The translations under genes and the position numbers were made by a program. The notes under the pieces are model-generated. The model made no database searches. It saw only the letters and a list, made by a program, of their open reading frames with translations, and had not been told where the DNA came from. Shown here piece after piece: positions 4,548 to 6,598 of a DNA stretch of 6,598 bases. Positions within the stretch are counted from its first letter, which is position 1, and each line of letters starts with the position of its first letter. Origin of the DNA: Candidatus Solincola tengchongensis (GTDB lineage: Bacteria > Actinomycetota > Geothermincolia > Geothermincolales > RBG-13-55-18); NCBI GenBank assembly GCA_015711895.1, contig JACVJH010000446.1, forward strand, positions 1 through 6,598, given 5' to 3'.

Positions 4548-5870
4548 ATGAGGCTCAGCGAAGGCGGAAGGAGGAGGTACAGGCGTGAAACCGCCCTCCT
4601 TTTGGCCAAGATGCTCGCCGTCGCCACGCCTATCGGCCTGGCCGGGGTGGCCTTCATCGTTTACCTGGCCGTTTCCGTAAGAAACGGGCACTGGATAGCC
4701 GTTTTCGGCATCGGAATCCCGGTCATCCTCGCCGCCGTCTTCTTCTGCGTCCTCTTCGCCGCGGAGACCTATATAAAACCCCTCATACGCATAGACGAGT
4801 TCTGCTACCGGCTGCAGGCCGGGGATTTCTCGCGCCTGGAGGACGTGGAGGGCGCCGGGGTTATGCGAGAGGTGGCCTCCACCCTGAACGAGATGAGCGG
4901 TGCGCTTTCCGCCTTCATCGAACAGGCCGGTGAGAGCTCGGGCAAACTGGCCGAGGCCAGCGACACGCTGCTCCAGATAACCGAGAACAGCAATACCAAC
5001 CTGCAGGAAATATCGCGTTCCGTCTACGATCTGGCCAGGGAGGCGGAGGAGCAACACCAGGGAATATCACGCCTGGATTCCTCGGCCACCGAACTCTTCC
5101 GGGACATCCGGGAGGTGGAGGAAGCGGCGAGAAGAGCCCTGGATTTCTCGCAAGACGTGAAGGCCGCCGTCGGTAGCGGCGCGCAGGCGGTGCGGGAAGC
5201 GGCGGAGAAGATGAAGGAGATACGGGAATCCACGGGTCGGCTTGCGGAACTGGTGGGCGAGCTGGACGAGCACTCCGGCGAGATCGGCCTGATAATAGAG
5301 GTAATCTCCTCCATAGCCGACGAGACAAAACTGCTGGCCCTCAACGCGGCCATAGAGGCGGCAAGGGCGGGTGAGCAGGGACGCGGCTTTTCCGTGGTGG
5401 CCGCCGAGGTACGGAGGCTCGCCGAAGACAGCTCCACCGCCGCGGGTCGCATCGAAGGGCTGGTGAACGAGATAAAGAACCTCGTCGGCAGGGCGGCGGG
5501 GGCCATGGAGGAGGCCAGCGGGAAGGTGGGAGAAGGCATGGAGGTCAGCGACAGGGCTCACGGGCTCCTTTCCCGCATCGACTCCGTCTCACAGGAGATC
5601 TCACGACATATAGAGTCGGTCATCGAAGCCGCCAGGTCCACAGGGCCACTGAGCGACGAGATGAGCGGAGCGATACGCGCCGTGGCCGCCGTTTCCGAGG
5701 CCGTGGCCGGCAACATGCAGGAGATATCCTCGTCACTTCAGGAACAGGCCGCTGCCATGCAGGAGATAACCGCCCTGATGAACGAGCTGGATCGCATTGC
5801 CGACGGACTCAAGGCGGTCATCGACGCCCACTCGTTTGCCCCCGGATCTCGTCCATCGGTCATGAGGTGA
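4548..5870 (+). CDS. Methyl-accepting chemotaxis protein with two membrane helices and no extracytoplasmic sensor domain
   Basis: The receptor is 440 residues. Membrane helices lie at about 22-44 and 49-72, joined by only a few residues (RNGHW), so there is no outside ligand-binding domain. A HAMP-like linker follows at about 73-125, with GDFSRLEDV in its middle. The signalling domain is a long coiled coil from about 126 to 425. Its conserved hairpin tip at 256-293 (IADETKLLALNAAIEAARAG and QGRGFSVVAAEVRRLAE) docks CheA and CheW. Glu/Gln pairs near 166-171 and 395-407 are candidate methylation sites. No C-terminal CheR-tethering pentapeptide is present. The start has a weak GGTGAG site nine or so bases upstream and an in-frame TGA at 4533-4535, so no longer start is possible. 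No che genes adjoin it. It probably senses a membrane or cytoplasmic cue, perhaps redox or energy state, or works with a partner. Confidence 0.92.
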   Translation: MRLSEGGRRRYRRETALLLAKMLAVATPIGLAGVAFIVYLAVSVRNGHWIAVFGIGIPVILAAVFFCVLFAAETYIKPLIRIDEFCYRLQAGDFSRLEDVEGAGVMREVASTLNEMSGALSAFIEQAGESSGKLAEASDTLLQITENSNTNLQEISRSVYDLAREAEEQHQGISRLDSSATELFRDIREVEEAARRALDFSQDVKAAVGSGAQAVREAAEKMKEIRESTGRLAELVGELDEHSGEIGLIIEVISSIADETKLLALNAAIEAARAGEQGRGFSVVAAEVRRLAEDSSTAAGRIEGLVNEIKNLVGRAAGAMEEASGKVGEGMEVSDRAHGLLSRIDSVSQEISRHIESVIEAARSTGPLSDEMSGAIRAVAAVSEAVAGNMQEISSSLQEQAAAMQEITALMNELDRIADGLKAVIDAHSFAPGSRPSVMR

Positions 5871-6598
5871 TGGAAGGTTTTTCCTTCTTTGCCAGGCGTT
5901 CTCTATCCGGGGCGGAAGGTTCGCGCCTCGGTCCCTCCCAGGAAAAGCTCTCCATGACCTCAGGGTTGAGGATGTGATCGGGCTTTTCGCCCCGCAGCAG
6001 CTTACCCAGCTGGTCCACGACCAGCGCTCCTTGGTGGACGGAGACCTCCTCGGTGTCGCCGCCGATGTGGGGCGTAGCGATGACCTTGTCCAGGAGGAGA
6101 AGGGGGTGATCCGATGCCGGCGGCTCCTGGGGAAAGACGTCCAGGGCCGCCCCCGCCAGATGGCCCGACTGCAGGACCTCTAGCAGAGCATCGTGGTCCA
6201 CAAGCGAGGCCCGCGAGGTATTGATGAAGAACGCGCCCTCCTTCATGGCGGCGAAGGCCTCGCGATTCATCATCCCTCGGGTACCTTCGCTTTTCGGCGC
6301 GTGCAGGGTGACGAAGTCGCTTTCCGCGAGCAATTCCTCTAGAGAGACCTTCTTCGCGTGGTACAGCGCGCCCTCTTCCTCGCCTACGGCGGGGTCGAAG
6401 AAGAGTGTCCTGGCACCGAAGGGGCGCAGGCGAATGGCCACTCGGCGCCCCACTTCTCCGAGGCCGATGATGCCCACCGTCTTCCGCCACAGCTCCTTCC
6501 CCTCGAACCTCGTATAGGCCTCCGCCATTCGGGAGAGGTCGCCGGCCTCGATGTTCCCCTCGCGCAGGAACCGGGAGGCCTCCTGAAGTTTCCGGGCC
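5860..6598 (-). CDS. D-2-hydroxyacid dehydrogenase (SerA/PGDH-like), 5' end beyond the window
   Basis: The frame is open to the right edge, so the N-terminal part of the catalytic domain is missing; 245 residues are visible. Counting from the Met at 6528-6526, the NAD-binding motif is GLGEVG within VGIIGLGEVGRRVA (22-27), and Asp45 at the end of the second strand favours NAD over NADP. The catalytic trio is visible: Arg106 in INTSRASLV, Glu135 in DVFPQEP and His154 in ATPHIGG. Such enzymes oxidise D-2-hydroxyacids or reduce 2-ketoacids; 3-phosphoglycerate is one option among several. The protein ends some 30 residues after LNPEVMESF with a charged tail and has no ACT regulatory domain, which argues against a long-form SerA. 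Its last 11 bases overlap the convergent chemoreceptor gene. Confidence 0.93.
   Translation of the reverse strand, partial: ARKLQEASRFLREGNIEAGDLSRMAEAYTRFEGKELWRKTVGIIGLGEVGRRVAIRLRPFGARTLFFDPAVGEEEGALYHAKKVSLEELLAESDFVTLHAPKSEGTRGMMNREAFAAMKEGAFFINTSRASLVDHDALLEVLQSGHLAGAALDVFPQEPPASDHPLLLLDKVIATPHIGGDTEEVSVHQGALVVDQLGKLLRGEKPDHILNPEVMESFSWEGPRREPSAPDRERLAKKEKPSITS

Overview
The window is high-GC bacterial DNA, densely coding, with strong Shine-Dalgarno sites (GGAGGTGA, TAAGGAGG). It most resembles an anaerobic or thermophilic lineage of the Actinomycetota. The main pointer is a lipoprotein whose C-terminal half looks like the AMIN-like domain common in actinobacterial lipoproteins. Iron-sulfur redox enzymes and an apparent selenoprotein fit an anaerobic life style. 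The taxonomic guess is inference and only moderately secure.

Layout. Five genes on the minus strand fill the first two thirds. In transcription order, right to left, they are: an aldo/keto reductase with a C-terminal two-cluster ferredoxin segment (4063-2894); an unrecognised 161-residue beta-rich protein (2600-2115); a thioredoxin-fold peroxiredoxin-like protein with an in-frame UGA (2021-1542); an AMIN-like lipoprotein (1253-573); and the N-terminal two thirds or so of a QueG-like iron-sulfur protein that runs off the left edge (545 to <1). A 484-base gap then separates the divergent aldo/keto reductase from a plus-strand chemoreceptor (4548-5870). The chemoreceptor's last codons overlap the end of a convergent D-2-hydroxyacid dehydrogenase, which runs off the right edge (5860 to >6598, minus strand).

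The most important observation is at 1542-2021. A reader using only standard stops would call a 105-residue fragment starting at 1859 and lose the active site. Read through one TGA (1878-1880), the frame gives a complete 159-residue protein with a GTW-U-PHC motif, where family members carry Cys-x-x-Cys. The gene has a near-perfect ribosome binding site at its true start. A hairpin with a GGUC apex follows the UGA at the distance expected of a bacterial SECIS element. The gene ends in TAA, while the five other complete gene ends in the window are all TGA. I conclude it is a selenocysteine-containing thiol/selenol oxidoreductase.

How the genes may work together. Three of the minus-strand genes encode redox proteins, and two of these carry or should carry 4Fe-4S clusters, so the region may contribute to redox metabolism or oxidative protection. 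The gaps of 93 to 293 bases mean that only the lipoprotein/QueG-like pair (27 bases apart) is clearly one operon. The chemoreceptor and the dehydrogenase have no evident functional tie to the rest.
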